A stretch of 64,000 bases of DNA. Source: Flavihumibacter stibioxidans (lineage in GTDB: Bacteria > Bacteroidota > Bacteroidia > Chitinophagales > Chitinophagaceae). The notes under the pieces were generated by a model. The model did no database searches, had not been told where the DNA came from, and worked only from the letters and a program-made list of their open reading frames with translations. Position 1 is the stretch's first letter, and every line of letters begins with the position of its first letter. The position numbers and the translations under genes were made by a program. Where the stretch lies: contig NZ_MBUA01000001.1 in assembly GCF_014332695.1 (NCBI RefSeq), positions 124,001 through 188,000 of the forward strand, given 5' to 3'. This document shows positions 46,147-54,158 of the stretch, piece by piece.

Positions 46147-46302
46147 ATGGAAACACAGAAAAAAAATACCGCGATGTGGTGGCTGACATTCTTCGTATCC
46201 ACCGCTGCTTTGTTAGCTGCTATCTACCTGCACTGGGAATACCTGACGATGATCATTCCCTTTGTTTGTACCAGCTTTGTAAAAGCCATGGACATCATCT
46301 GA
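46147..46302 (+). CDS. Small membrane protein of 51 residues
   Basis: ATG at 46147 opens a 51-codon frame (METQKKNTAMWWLTFFV...) ended by TGA at 46300. The first nine residues are polar, then one long hydrophobic region (WWLTFFVSTAALLAAIYL), a short polar turn and a second hydrophobic stretch (MIIPFVCTSFVKAM). It sits between two terminators, so it appears to be its own transcription unit. No family is recognised. Codon use and clean boundaries support a real gene. Confidence 0.6.
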   Translation: METQKKNTAMWWLTFFVSTAALLAAIYLHWEYLTMIIPFVCTSFVKAMDII

Positions 46303-46321
46303 TCCGGTTTAAAAAATATTG

Positions 46322-46347
46322 GAAAGCCTCACTTCGGTGGGGCTTTC
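46322..46347 (+). terminator. Terminator of the small membrane protein gene
   Basis: An 11-bp stem, GAAAGCCTCAC / GTGGGGCTTTC with one T-G pair, closed by the stable tetraloop TTCG, 20 nt behind the stop. Confidence 0.85.
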
Positions 46348-46444
46348 GTCGTTAATGGCGAAGGATGAAAACCGGAAGGAAGTCAGGGAACAGCAAAGAT
46401 TGGTGAAACATTGAACCAGTAAAGAAAATCCTCGAAATTATAAA

Positions 46445-46461
46445 TGTGTAATAAATACACA
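46445..46461. promoter_or_regulatory. Dyad operator TGTGTA-N5-TACACA upstream of malQ
   Basis: The arms TGTGTA (46445-46450) and TACACA (46456-46461) enclose ATAAA. It lies 48 nt before the malQ ATG and 16 nt upstream of a possible -7 box, TATATTTT at 46478-46485, so it overlaps the -33 region. It has arms and spacing identical to the site at 31446-31462. Confidence 0.7.
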
Positions 46462-46509
46462 AATGATCTGATTTTTTTATATTTTAGCCGCACCCAAAAC
46501 ATCGATTGC

Positions 46510-49197
46510 ATGAAGCTTCAATTTTTCCTGCGCTTTCATACCACTGTGGGACAAACTCTCCAGATTGCCGGCAATTTCAAATCACCCGGAACAGGAGAGG
46601 GGGAGGCCATACCCATGAGCTGGTTGAATGAAAACTATTGGCAGGCAAGTGTAGAAATCGATCCTTCCCATGACCCGGAGATCCGTTATCAATACCAGTT
46701 GGTGGCAGCCGATGGAAAAATTGTCACGGAATGGGGCAATGACAGGTGTTTTACACTGAAGCAGGGAAGTTTTGAGGCCTGTCAGTTTGTGGATACCTGG
46801 AATCATGCCGGCGAATACGAAAACGCATTTTATACTGCTCCATTCCTTGAAACCCTGCTGCCCCAGACCGGGGGGAAAAAACCCAAACAACCCAAAACCT
46901 GTTCCCATATCTTTCGGGTCAAAGCGCCCCTGCTCCAGAAAAATGAAGTCATCTGTCTGCTTGGCAGCGTTCCTGCCCTGGGTGAATGGGCAACAGAGGT
47001 TCCCACGATGCTGCACAGGGAAGGAAATTGGTGGACTGTTTCCCTTGATCTGCCGAAAGAAGGCTTCCCCCTTCAATACAAATACGGTGTTTATAATACA
47101 AAAGAAAAAGCCTTTGTACGTTTTGAAGCCGGGGCCAACCGCAGTCTGTTTGGCGATGCCGGTCAACACCTTACCGTTGTACATGATGGGTTTGTACAAC
47201 TTCCGAATAATACCTGGAAAGGGGCAGGAGTGGCTATACCCGTATTCAGCCTTCGCTCGAAAAACAGTTTCGGGGTGGGGGAGTTCACTGACCTCCCGCT
47301 GCTGGTGGATTGGGCCAATCAGGTGAACATGAAACTGATCCAGTTATTGCCGGTTAACGATACAACTGCCACCCATAGCTGGATGGATTCCTATCCCTAT
47401 GCAGCCATTTCGGCCTTTGCCCTGCACCCGATTTTTATAAACCTGGAAGAAGTGGCGGGAAAAAAACAATCCGCCATTGTAAAGCCCCTCAAAAACAAGC
47501 AGAAGGAACTGAATGATTTGCCCGCCGTTGATTATGAAGAAGTGATGAAAATCAAAATGGCAGTTTTGAAGGAACTCTTTGTGGCGCAAAAAGACGTATG
47601 GCTATCAAACCCTGAATACCAGGAGTTTTTTGACAGGAACCAATACTGGCTGGTTCCTTACGCGGCTTTCTGTTACCTGCGCGACCAGAACCTTACAGCG
47701 GATTTCACTCAATGGAAAGAACATTCCCATTACGAAGCGGCCGCTATTGATGATTTTGTTTCTCCGGAAAAGGATCATCACGATGATATCCTCCTGCATT
47801 ATTATATCCAGTACCAGCTTCACCGCCAGTTGAAAGCAGCTACCGCCTATGCACACAGGCATGGCATAATTGTAAAGGGCGATATCCCCATCGGCATATA
47901 CCGATACAGCTGCGATGCCTGGATGTCACCGGCCCTCTATAATATGGACCAGCAGGCAGGTGCGCCACCAGATGATTTTGCCATCAAAGGCCAGAACTGG
48001 GGCTTCCCCACCTATAACTGGCAAAAGATGGAGGAAGATGGATACACCTGGTGGAAACAACGTTTCGCGCAGATGAGCGAGTACTTCGACGCATTCCGGA
48101 TCGATCATATCCTTGGATTTTTCCGGATATGGTCCATTCCCCTGAGCGCTGTGGAAGGAATCATGGGACATTTTGTTCCGTCCATCCCTGTGCATGTAAA
48201 TGAATTTTCAGAAAGGCAGATATGGTTTAACCATCATCGTTATACTCGGCCATATATAACCGAAAATATCCTGAGGGATCGTTTCGGTAACCTGCAGCAG
48301 TATGTCCGCGATACCTTCCTGGAAGAAACCGGTTTTGGCCAGTTTAATTTCCGTGAAGAATTTGATACGCAACGCAAGGTCGAAAACTGGTTTGCTCACC
48401 AGGAGATCCCCGATAACCAGGGCTGGCTGAAACAGGGATTGCTAGACCTGCACAGCAATGTCATCCTTTTTGAAGAAAAGGATTCCAATGGTACTAAATT
48501 CCATTTCCGTTTTGCAATGGAGCAAACCAGTTCCTTCCGGATGCTCGAATGGGATACCCGCCAAAAACTGAAGGACCTTTATGTAAATTATTTTTACCAA
48601 CGGCAGGATGATTTCTGGATGCAGGAAGCCATGCACAAATTGCCTGCACTGAAAGCCTCCACCAATATGCTGATCTGTGGTGAAGACCTTGGAATGGTGC
48701 CTCATTGCGTACCCGATGTGATGAAACAACTTGGCATCCTGAGCCTCGAAATACAACGGATGCCCAAGGACCCTAAAAAAGAATTCTTCCACCCCAATGA
48801 TGCGCCGTATTTATCGGTAGTTACGCCATCGACGCACGACATGAGCACCATCCGCGGCTGGTGGGAAGAGGACCATGCCAAGACCCAGCGCTTCTTTAAT
48901 CAGGAACTTGGCCAGTGGGGAGAAGCTCCGCTTTTCTGCGAAGCATGGATCAACAGATCGATCATCATACAACACCTTAATTCGCCTGCCATGTGGAGTG
49001 TATTCCAGTTGCAGGACCTGCTGGGTATGGATGCCGGACTCCGGAGAAATGATCCCGGGGAGGAGCGCATCAACATACCGGCAGTTGCCAAACACTACTG
49101 GCGTTATCGTATGCACATGACACTGGAAAGCCTGATGAAAGAAAAAGCATTCAACACAGACCTGAAAGAATACATAAAGGCCGGCGGAAGAGCATAA
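46510..49197 (+). CDS. malQ: 4-alpha-glucanotransferase, DPE2 type with two starch-binding domains
   Basis: The protein has 895 residues. The start is set at 46510; the upstream ATG at 46444 reads through the operator. Two CBM20-like domains occupy about residues 1-110 and 130-235 (FFLRFHTTVGQTLQIAGNF and FRVKAPLLQKNEVICLLGSV). The GH77 catalytic domain follows, with GDIPIGIYRYSCDAW, the nucleophile Asp in DAFRIDHILGFFRIW, the Glu in LICGEDLGMVP and the Asp in STHDMSTIRGWW. This matches the plant DPE2/large bacterial amylomaltase form, which acts on maltose and branched glucans. Confidence 0.93.
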   Translation: MKLQFFLRFHTTVGQTLQIAGNFKSPGTGEGEAIPMSWLNENYWQASVEIDPSHDPEIRYQYQLVAADGKIVTEWGNDRCFTLKQGSFEACQFVDTWNHAGEYENAFYTAPFLETLLPQTGGKKPKQPKTCSHIFRVKAPLLQKNEVICLLGSVPALGEWATEVPTMLHREGNWWTVSLDLPKEGFPLQYKYGVYNTKEKAFVRFEAGANRSLFGDAGQHLTVVHDGFVQLPNNTWKGAGVAIPVFSLRSKNSFGVGEFTDLPLLVDWANQVNMKLIQLLPVNDTTATHSWMDSYPYAAISAFALHPIFINLEEVAGKKQSAIVKPLKNKQKELNDLPAVDYEEVMKIKMAVLKELFVAQKDVWLSNPEYQEFFDRNQYWLVPYAAFCYLRDQNLTADFTQWKEHSHYEAAAIDDFVSPEKDHHDDILLHYYIQYQLHRQLKAATAYAHRHGIIVKGDIPIGIYRYSCDAWMSPALYNMDQQAGAPPDDFAIKGQNWGFPTYNWQKMEEDGYTWWKQRFAQMSEYFDAFRIDHILGFFRIWSIPLSAVEGIMGHFVPSIPVHVNEFSERQIWFNHHRYTRPYITENILRDRFGNLQQYVRDTFLEETGFGQFNFREEFDTQRKVENWFAHQEIPDNQGWLKQGLLDLHSNVILFEEKDSNGTKFHFRFAMEQTSSFRMLEWDTRQKLKDLYVNYFYQRQDDFWMQEAMHKLPALKASTNMLICGEDLGMVPHCVPDVMKQLGILSLEIQRMPKDPKKEFFHPNDAPYLSVVTPSTHDMSTIRGWWEEDHAKTQRFFNQELGQWGEAPLFCEAWINRSIIIQHLNSPAMWSVFQLQDLLGMDAGLRRNDPGEERINIPAVAKHYWRYRMHMTLESLMKEKAFNTDLKEYIKAGGRA

Positions 49198-49214
49198 TTA
49201 TTTAGGTTTGCGGT

Positions 49215-50228
49215 ATGCGCGTACAATCATTTATCAGACAGTTGCCGTTCACCCATCCATTCACTATTTCAAAAGGCACCAAGACTCACCAGCCAACATT
49301 TGTAGTGGAGCTGGATTTCAATGGCATCAAGGGTTATGGTGAAGCCCCGGCTATTGCATACTATAATATCCCGGTTGAAAAAATGCAGTCCGACCTGGAT
49401 GCGAAAAAAAAATTCGTAGAAAAATTCGCCTTCACTGATCCGGAACGATACTGGCATTACCTGCACCATTTATATCCCGCCAACGGCTTCCTCGTCTGTG
49501 CGCTTGATATTGCCGCCTGGGACCTTTTCGGTAAGCTGAAACGCCAGCCACTATTCAAAATGTTTGGTGCCGACCCGGTGCATATGCCCATCACCGATTA
49601 TACCATCGGCATCGACACAACGGAGAAGATGATTGCCAAGATGCAGGAAACTCCCTGGCCCGTGTATAAGATTAAACTGGGTACTGACCGGGATATGGAG
49701 ATCATGGAATCCCTGCGCCGCCATACAGACACCCCCCTGCGCATAGACGCCAATGCTGCCTGGACAAAAGAGGAGGCCCTGGAAAAAATTAATGCTTTTG
49801 CTTCCATGAATGTGGAATTCATTGAACAGCCGCTGGCCAAAGATGATTGGGAGGGGATGGCCTGGTTATATGAAAGGTCTCCGCTGCCGCTGGTAGCAGA
49901 TGAAAGTTGCGTATTTGAACAGGATGTGGCACATTGTGAGGGTCATTTCCATGGCATCAACATCAAACTGACAAAATGCACCGGCATTACCCCCGCGCTT
50001 CGCATGATCAAAGATGCCCGTGCACGCGGTATGAAGATCATGCTTGGCTGTATGAATGAAAGCACCATCGGCTCCGCCGCCCTGGCACACCTGGCACCGC
50101 TGGCCGACTGGCTGGACATGGACGGTCCGTTGCTGCTCGCAGAAGATCTTGCCTCCGGACTTCATTATAACTTCGGCAAGGTGAGTCTTCCGGAATCTCC
50201 CGGATTGGGTATATCCGTTCATTTATAA
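49215..50228 (+). CDS. Dipeptide epimerase (L-Ala-D/L-Glu epimerase family)
   Basis: The protein has 337 residues and the enolase-superfamily layout of the muconate-lactonizing group. The catalytic KxK motif is VYKIKLGTD (near residue 150), the metal-binding residues are in IDANAAW, FIEQPL and VADESC, and the second base Lys is in GINIKLTKCTGI. It racemises a residue of cell-wall-derived or other dipeptides. It is 17 nt after malQ but has no evident functional link. A family B palindrome follows. Confidence 0.9.
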   Translation: MRVQSFIRQLPFTHPFTISKGTKTHQPTFVVELDFNGIKGYGEAPAIAYYNIPVEKMQSDLDAKKKFVEKFAFTDPERYWHYLHHLYPANGFLVCALDIAAWDLFGKLKRQPLFKMFGADPVHMPITDYTIGIDTTEKMIAKMQETPWPVYKIKLGTDRDMEIMESLRRHTDTPLRIDANAAWTKEEALEKINAFASMNVEFIEQPLAKDDWEGMAWLYERSPLPLVADESCVFEQDVAHCEGHFHGINIKLTKCTGITPALRMIKDARARGMKIMLGCMNESTIGSAALAHLAPLADWLDMDGPLLLAEDLASGLHYNFGKVSLPESPGLGISVHL

Positions 50229-50240
50229 TTCGTCTGGTTT

Positions 50241-50273
50241 ATTCACCCGTCGGGTGGCACCCGACGGGTGAAT
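50241..50273. repeat. Palindrome, family B copy 3
   Basis: Arms ATTCACCCGTCGGGT / ACCCGACGGGTGAAT (15 bp) around GGC, 33 nt, starting 12 nt after the epimerase stop. It is the longest perfectly paired of the first three copies. Confidence 0.9.
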
Positions 50274-50391
50274 AGCTCATTGTTTAAAGATTGTTAAAAC
50301 CGGCTCCTGACAAATTTGTGTAACCCAGGTTACCAACAATTGATTAATCACCCTGGAATTTGTGGTACTTAAAATCACCAAACAAAGTATC

Positions 50392-51069
50392 ATGAAGAAT
50401 CCAATCAGAAAAACCACCGTTATCGGAACCTCTGTTTTGCTGGCTTTTTTTGCCATCTCCTGCAGCAAGGAAAGCGTATTGCCTGCCGAAGAAGCCTTTC
50501 TCAGTCAGAAAGCTGTTAAAAAATCAGCTTTGGTGAATGACCTTCAGTCAACCATCAGTGAGGATGAGCGCCATTCATTGTTGTTTATGCGCGAAGAAGA
50601 AAAACTTGCCAGGGACGTTTATATCACCTTGTATAAGAAGTGGGGAGATGCGATTTTCAGCAATATTTCAGAAAGTGAGCAATCCCACATGGATGCCATT
50701 CTCAAATTACTGGTAAAATACAACCTGCCTGATCCGGCCGCCAACAACCCAATAGGTGTCTTTACAGATGAGAGCCTGCAGTCACTGTACAACCAATTAG
50801 TAGCCAAAGGAAGTACCAGTTTAATGAATGCCCTGATCGTGGGCGCCACAATTGAGGACATGGACCTCCGCGATATCAAGGAAGACCTGCAAACCATAGA
50901 TAATTCCGATATCATTGAAGTGTATGAAAACCTGTTGAAAGGAAGCAGGAACCACCTTCGTTCATTTTACAGTAAGATACTGGACCTGGGTGGAACTTAT
51001 ACGCCGCAATACATCACGCAGGAAGAATTTGAGGAAGTGGTTTCCAGTGAAATGGAAACAGGTTCCTGA
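50392..51069 (+). CDS. DUF2202-domain lipoprotein
   Basis: The protein has 225 residues. The start at 50392 gives a lipoprotein signal, with Cys at the end of TSVLLAFFAISC. The mature part holds the DUF2202 domain: LLFMREEEKLARDVYITLYK, SESEQSHMDAILKLLVKY and MDLRDIKEDLQ. The paired E/H-rich helices resemble ferritin-like four-helix bundles, so metal binding is plausible. It lies between two family B palindromes. Confidence 0.88.
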   Translation: MKNPIRKTTVIGTSVLLAFFAISCSKESVLPAEEAFLSQKAVKKSALVNDLQSTISEDERHSLLFMREEEKLARDVYITLYKKWGDAIFSNISESEQSHMDAILKLLVKYNLPDPAANNPIGVFTDESLQSLYNQLVAKGSTSLMNALIVGATIEDMDLRDIKEDLQTIDNSDIIEVYENLLKGSRNHLRSFYSKILDLGGTYTPQYITQEEFEEVVSSEMETGS

Positions 51070-51070
51070 A

Positions 51071-51119
51071 AGTAAAACTACTACCCGACGGGTGGCACCC
51101 GACGGGTAGTAGTTTTACT
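51071..51119. repeat. Palindrome, family B copy 4; likely terminator
   Basis: Outer arms AGTAAAACTACTACCCG / CGGGTAGTAGTTTTACT pair over 17 bp, with an inner CGGGT / ACCCG pair. It begins 1 nt after the DUF2202 stop. The left half is written in the opposite sense from copies 1-3 (CTACCCGACGGGTGG). Confidence 0.88.
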
Positions 51120-51139
51120 AATTTTTTTACAGGAAGACC

Positions 51140-51170
51140 TTGGCAATAAAAACACAGAATTTTATATTTG
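51140..51170 (+). promoter_or_regulatory. Promoter of tRNA-Pro(CGG)
   Basis: TTG at 51140-51142 and a perfect TATATTTG at 51163-51170 are 20 nt apart. The tRNA begins 20 nt after the -7 box. Confidence 0.65.
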
Positions 51171-51190
51171 CAGCCTACACTTTTTCCCCT

Positions 51191-51264
51191 CGGGATGTAG
51201 CGCAGCCCGGTAGCGCGCTTCGTTCGGGACGAAGAGGCCGCTGGTTCGAATCCAGTCATCCCGA
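51191..51264 (+). tRNA. tRNA-Pro (anticodon CGG)
   Basis: 74 nt: acceptor CGGGATG / CATCCCG, D-stem GCGC/GCGC, anticodon stem CTTCG / CGAAG with loop TTCGGGA, and T-arm CTGG-TTCGAAT-CCAG. The anticodon CGG reads proline CCG codons. CCA is not encoded. It differs from the tRNA-Pro at 1230 mainly in the anticodon arm and one acceptor pair. Confidence 0.95.
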
Positions 51265-51407
51265 CTTTCAAAAACTTTTTTGAGCCCTTAATTTGATGCA
51301 GGCTGTCATTGCAAGGGTTTTGCTGAAGCTGCAGGCTGTAATCAATTCCTCACGACAAAAAAACAACCCATCCGGTATCTTTTTGTGAACCTGGCTGAAC
51401 ATTCAAA

Positions 51408-52022
51408 TCATTTCAATTCCAGCAACCACTGCTGCGCATACCCCCTTGCCGCGGCAACGGTTTCCTCACCACTCCGGAAAGCATACTTCCACAGGTCGTC
51501 TTTTGCTTCCAGCACAGGATCAGCGAAGACCATTTTACTGCCCCTTCTTACCAGTTTCGCATTGAAATTGATATCGGCAGTTCCTGCCAGGAAATCCATT
51601 AATCTTTTCTTCACCAGGGCATTTACTGTTGCAGGACATTCAGCTTCCCATCTTTTCAGATCCTGGTTATGGGCAAGTTTAGCCTCCTGGCCATATTCGC
51701 CGGGAGGTGCCACAGGTCTGGCTTCCATCCGGAAGATTTTGTATTGTTCCGCGAAAGCGGCCGTGCGGGTATAGCTCTTAACATAGTCCCCGATTTCTTT
51801 TACTACTGCAGCCCGCTTGTTCATCGCAAGTTTGCGCATGATGTCAGACATTGGAAAACCGGTGCCTCCTTCAATAATATTTCCTACGATATAACTTTCC
51901 GCTTCCTCAGTTCCTAATCCAAGCCTGGTAAAAATATCATTATAGAAGTGGCTCAGTCCCCGGAAACTGACAAGTCCGGCCACCGCAATCACAAATAAAA
52001 AGCCTGTTGCTAACTTTTTCAT
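51408..52022 (-). CDS. Membrane-anchored or secreted protein of unknown function
   Basis: The protein has 204 residues. An N-terminal hydrophobic segment (MKKLATGFLFVIAVAGLVSF) is either a signal anchor or signal peptide. The remainder is helical and charged, with no cysteine pair or catalytic motif visible; segments such as FPMSDIMRKLAMNKRAAVV look like amphipathic helices. No family is recognised. A dyad TACCAATCC / GGATTGGTA lies 33 nt upstream of the start (52055-52093). Confidence 0.65.
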   Translation of the reverse strand: MKKLATGFLFVIAVAGLVSFRGLSHFYNDIFTRLGLGTEEAESYIVGNIIEGGTGFPMSDIMRKLAMNKRAAVVKEIGDYVKSYTRTAAFAEQYKIFRMEARPVAPPGEYGQEAKLAHNQDLKRWEAECPATVNALVKKRLMDFLAGTADINFNAKLVRRGSKMVFADPVLEAKDDLWKYAFRSGEETVAAARGYAQQWLLELK

Positions 52023-52193
52023 CTTTAGTTTTTAGTGCAACAAAATTATCAGTATACCAATCCGGCTTTCTACGTACAACTACTGGATTGGTAAAATCAA
52101 TACTGTTGCGTAGCTGATCTTTTTCATATTCTCAGCGTGGTTTTATCAGGAATATTTCTTCGGTCTTTTGCGTAAATTGGGGAAAAGCGTGCC

Positions 52194-52460
52194 ATGAAAA
52201 GAAAAGACATCAAACCAGAACACCCTTCGGAAGAACAGATAGAAAAAGAGTTGGAGAAAATGGATTATCCTCCTGAGGAAGATATCATGAATCCTTCTTC
52301 CGGCGCGATTAAATTACCGCATCACAAACAGCATACGGATGATAATCCTGCTGCAGATCTGGATATTCCCGGTGCCGAGCTGGATGATGACATGGAGGAC
52401 ATAGGAGAGGAGGATGAAGAGAACAACTATTACAGCCTTGGTGGTGAGAAAGAAGACTGA
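52194..52460 (+). CDS. Small acidic protein of unknown function
   Basis: The protein has 88 residues and is very rich in Asp and Glu, with blocks such as EEQIEKELEKMDYPPEEDIM and ELDDDMEDIGEEDEENN. It has no membrane segment and no recognised domain, and is probably intrinsically disordered. It is convergent with the PhnA-like gene, the stop codons directly abutting. It is probably real because the frame is complete and compact. Confidence 0.6.
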   Translation: MKRKDIKPEHPSEEQIEKELEKMDYPPEEDIMNPSSGAIKLPHHKQHTDDNPAADLDIPGAELDDDMEDIGEEDEENNYYSLGGEKED

Positions 52461-53042
52461 TTATGCTCCCTGCTTCCTTACATATTTAGTCAGGATCACG
52501 ATGGTTTGTCCTTCAATCTTACCCTCGATCTGCTCAGTATTATTTTCCACCAGGCGGATATTTTTCACCACCGTACCCATCTTTGCATTGAGGGTGGAAC
52601 CTTTTACATCCAATGATTTGGTCAGCACTACAGCATCGCCTTCCTGCAGGATGGCACCGTTGCAGTCACGGTGAAATTCAACAGCAGAATCGTTTTCATG
52701 ATCGCCGGACGCTTTTGCCCAGGCCAGCATATCATCATCGAGATACATCATATCCAGATGCTCCATTGCCCAGCTTTCCTGTTTCAGGCGATTAAGCAAC
52801 CGCCAGGAAACAACCTGCACAGCAGGCACTTCACTCCACATGGAAGTGGTCAGGCATGACCAGTGCTTACTATCCAGTTCCTCTTTTTTCTCCAACTGCG
52901 CTTTGCATTTGCCACAAACCAGTATCTGGTTATCCACCTTTGCAGCAGGTTCCGGTAACACATCATACACACCGGTAGAACTTTCCGACCCGCATAATTC
53001 ACATTTATTGCCGCTTCTTTCACGCAGTTGAGCTTCTGTCAT
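52461..53042 (-). CDS. PhnA/YjdM-like zinc-ribbon protein
   Basis: The start is taken at the ATG at 53042 (MTEAQLRERSG), since the eight extra residues from 53066 lack family similarity. About 193 residues. The N-terminal zinc ribbon has CELCG and ILVCGKCKAQL. The C-terminal PhnA domain has LQEGDAVVLTKSLDVKGS and VVKNIRLVENN. The family was once linked to phosphonate metabolism, but a role in C-P bond cleavage is not established for YjdM-type proteins. Confidence 0.85.
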   Translation of the reverse strand: MTEAQLRERSGNKCELCGSESSTGVYDVLPEPAAKVDNQILVCGKCKAQLEKKEELDSKHWSCLTTSMWSEVPAVQVVSWRLLNRLKQESWAMEHLDMMYLDDDMLAWAKASGDHENDSAVEFHRDCNGAILQEGDAVVLTKSLDVKGSTLNAKMGTVVKNIRLVENNTEQIEGKIEGQTIVILTKYVRKQGA

Positions 53043-53183
53043 AATGAAGTTGTTAATTCGCCGCAAGGTAAGATTTTAACAGTACATTTTTTAAGACGTT
53101 AAAACAGATAGAAAATCCTGCAGCCGAATGACTAAAGAATTTGTCTGGTACAGTTTTCGTTCAGGTTATTATAAATACTCGCT

Positions 53184-53900
53184 ATGAAAAAAATAGGATT
53201 CGCTCTATTGGGACTGGTAACAGGTGGCATGTTGCTGACATCTTGCCTGAAAACTGAGGACAATACCCCTGATATCCCTGTCGCGGGTTTAATGGCTTTC
53301 AATCTGGCAACAGATAAGGAAGGAATTACCATTAACCTTTCAGGAAATAATATCAATAACCAGCCCCTTGCATTCGGGAATTACACCGGTGGATATGTAA
53401 ATATTTACCCCGGTACGCGGCCAACTATGGCAATAGATGCTTATTCAGGTGCCGCCATTACCAGCACAACCAATTATACGTACGATTCAAGCCGGTATTA
53501 TTCTCTGTTCACCATTGGGGCAGACAGCAACTACAGCAATATCATTGTTGAAGACGGATTGGATAGCCTGGATCTGATGGCAGGAAAAGCCTGGGTACGT
53601 TTTATTCATGCCATTCCTGATTCTGGACAGGCTGTAATTTTATTAAGCGCCGCAGGTAGTGGGAATATTACCGAAAACAGCAGTTTCGGAACAGTGTCTG
53701 AATTTGCCGCAGTGAATGCCGGGGAAATCACTGTCAGCATCAGCAATGATGCAAACATAAATGTAAGCAGGACTTTTGCAGCTGCAGAAAACAAAGTTTA
53801 TACTGTTCTATTGATGGGAGATCCGAATGCAACCGATCCTGGTCGGGCAGTACAAATCAAATACATTGTGAACGGCACCGTTACCGATAATAACAATTAA
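53184..53900 (+). CDS. DUF4397-domain lipoprotein
   Basis: The protein has 238 residues. The lipoprotein signal (MKKIGFALLGLVTGGMLLTS) ends with Cys at residue 21. The mature part is beta-rich, with KAWVRFIHAIPDSGQAVILL and a second similar strand pattern typical of DUF4397. It is surface or periplasmic, role unknown. It is isolated, with no same-strand neighbour nearby. Confidence 0.75.
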   Translation: MKKIGFALLGLVTGGMLLTSCLKTEDNTPDIPVAGLMAFNLATDKEGITINLSGNNINNQPLAFGNYTGGYVNIYPGTRPTMAIDAYSGAAITSTTNYTYDSSRYYSLFTIGADSNYSNIIVEDGLDSLDLMAGKAWVRFIHAIPDSGQAVILLSAAGSGNITENSSFGTVSEFAAVNAGEITVSISNDANINVSRTFAAAENKVYTVLLMGDPNATDPGRAVQIKYIVNGTVTDNNN

Positions 53901-54096
53901 TAATACTGCAAGACATATTTATGTGATAGGGTAAATGCACTATGGCTGAGATACAAGGGGACCTTTCAGTGAAACCACCATTTCATGTGACCGAAACAAC
54001 CGTTTAAGTTGTCTAGTTTTGTATCACCTTAACCATTAAGCCTTATCCTTAAAATATTTTGTCTGGCAGCGAAACAAACCTTCATCCTTCCGGCCA

Positions 54097-54136
54097 AGCC
54101 ATGAAATGAACCGCTCTCAGGGTGCATTTCATGGCT
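54097..54136. terminator. Stem-loop downstream of the serine hydrolase gene
   Basis: Perfect 12-bp arms, AGCCATGAAATG / CATTTCATGGCT, around a 16-nt loop, 22 nt beyond the stop of the minus-strand gene at 54159. There is no T-run, so termination is uncertain. The rest of 53901-54158 shows no gene. Confidence 0.5.
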
Positions 54137-54158
54137 GCAACCAGATAAACTACCCGGC

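Noticed and set aside
46444-46509. Earlier ATG as the start of malQ
   Set aside because: The 22 extra codons read through the operator dyad and the promoter-like TATATTTT and do not resemble a CBM20 start.
53940-54010. GGCTGAGATAC motif suggestive of a thiamine riboswitch
   Set aside because: Only the short CTGAGAT stretch is present. The second conserved half of the TPP aptamer is missing and no thiamine gene follows.
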